Shown here: positions 43,271 to 43,588 of the stretch, piece after piece
Layout of the letters: every line of letters begins with the position of its first letter
Position numbering within the stretch: the first letter of the stretch is position 1
Assembly (NCBI GenBank): GCA_001655205.1
Contig: LPNZ01003227.1
Coordinates: forward strand, 1-43,588
Source: Lenisia limosa
Lineage: Eukaryota; Breviatea
Direction: 5' to 3'
DNA length: 43,588 bases
Made by a program: the position numbers and the translations under genes
The notes under the pieces: generated by a model
The model's database searches: none
What the model saw: the letters and a program-made list of their open reading frames with translations, nothing else
What the model was told of the DNA's origin: nothing

Positions 43271-43588
43271 TTCTGATATGAGACTTGAAAATTAAATTGG
43301 CAGACGAAGTGATTATGCTTGATAAACTCAGTCAAAAGTCTAACATGCTAACACCTGGCCCACCTCTGCTGGAGAACTGAAGAAAGGGCCAGTTGCTGAG
43401 TGGGATTCACTGGAACCCGTAAACAAGCTGTACTGCTGTGGTACTTTTCCTTGCCGTGTTGCCAATTGCGGGTAAAACTCGGGTAAAACTTGACTTAGTT
43501 TTTAAAAACGGTAAAACAATGGTTAAACGTGCAAGGGTAAAAGGGGAAGGGTGGTAAGGGCAAGGTGGGAGGGCGGGGGCAATAGGAG
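43271..43588. promoter_or_regulatory. Right edge, upstream region of LRR membrane gene
   Basis: No coding sequence is recognised. There is a short hairpin (CTGGCCC near 43,355 with GGGCCAG near 43,387) and a direct repeat CGGGTAAAACT at about 43,470 and 43,481 in a G/A-rich strand. It should contain the promoter of the minus-strand gene. Confidence 0.3.

Noticed and set aside
43465-43560. Repeated GGGTAAAAC-type motifs near the right end, like a telomere
   Set aside because: Only two regular copies and no tandem array; the sequence degenerates at once. This looks like chance or window-edge composition.

Overview
This is nuclear DNA of a microbial eukaryote. It carries a replication factor C large subunit, an ER membrane complex subunit, a mitochondrial carrier, a B-box/DUF2009 protein and a TmcB-type receptor. 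Nearly every gene is cut by GT-AG introns, mostly about 27-50 nt long. A tryptophan indole-lyase (rare in eukaryotes), a C-type lectin domain and an animal-type heme peroxidase point to a protist of the amoebozoan, holozoan or similar kind. I cannot name the lineage from sequence alone. The window has six N gaps, several beside homopolymer runs.

Layout: C-type lectin-like gene (+, ~1.3-2.45 kb); secreted heme peroxidase (-, 2.98-5.27); giant TmcB-like receptor with a C-terminal cyclic-nucleotide-binding domain (+, 5.76-13.97); RFC1 (-, 14.13-19.57); tryptophanase (+, 21.31-24.61); a degenerate PPPDE-like/coiled-coil/membrane protein (-, 24.97-28.43); ankyrin-repeat protein (+, 29.12-31.65); B-box + DUF2009/UPF0652 protein (+, 32.43-35.55); mitochondrial 2-oxodicarboxylate carrier (-, 35.66-37.03); EMC4 (+, 37.36-38.48); leucine-rich-repeat multi-pass membrane protein (-, 38.74-43.27). 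Genes mostly alternate in strand, giving tight convergent pairs (about 110-530 bp) and divergent promoter regions. No operons are implied. The genes are mainly unrelated housekeeping, signalling and defence-like functions.

The main unexplained structure is in the non-coding DNA. Most introns are tiny. The few long ones mostly contain short inverted-repeat or dispersed elements: two two-copy repeat families, a Tc1-like palindrome flanked by TA, a Mutator-like element with a 10-bp target duplication and a nested second element, and others. At 12,111-12,300 five head-to-tail 38-bp units each begin with GT and end with AG. They sit exactly at a real 3' splice site, as expected for intron gain by tandem duplication or for a recursive-splicing ladder.

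Protein-level points of interest are the TmcB receptor joined to a cNMP-binding domain with cGMP-type residues, and a PPPDE-like fold that appears to lack both catalytic residues.
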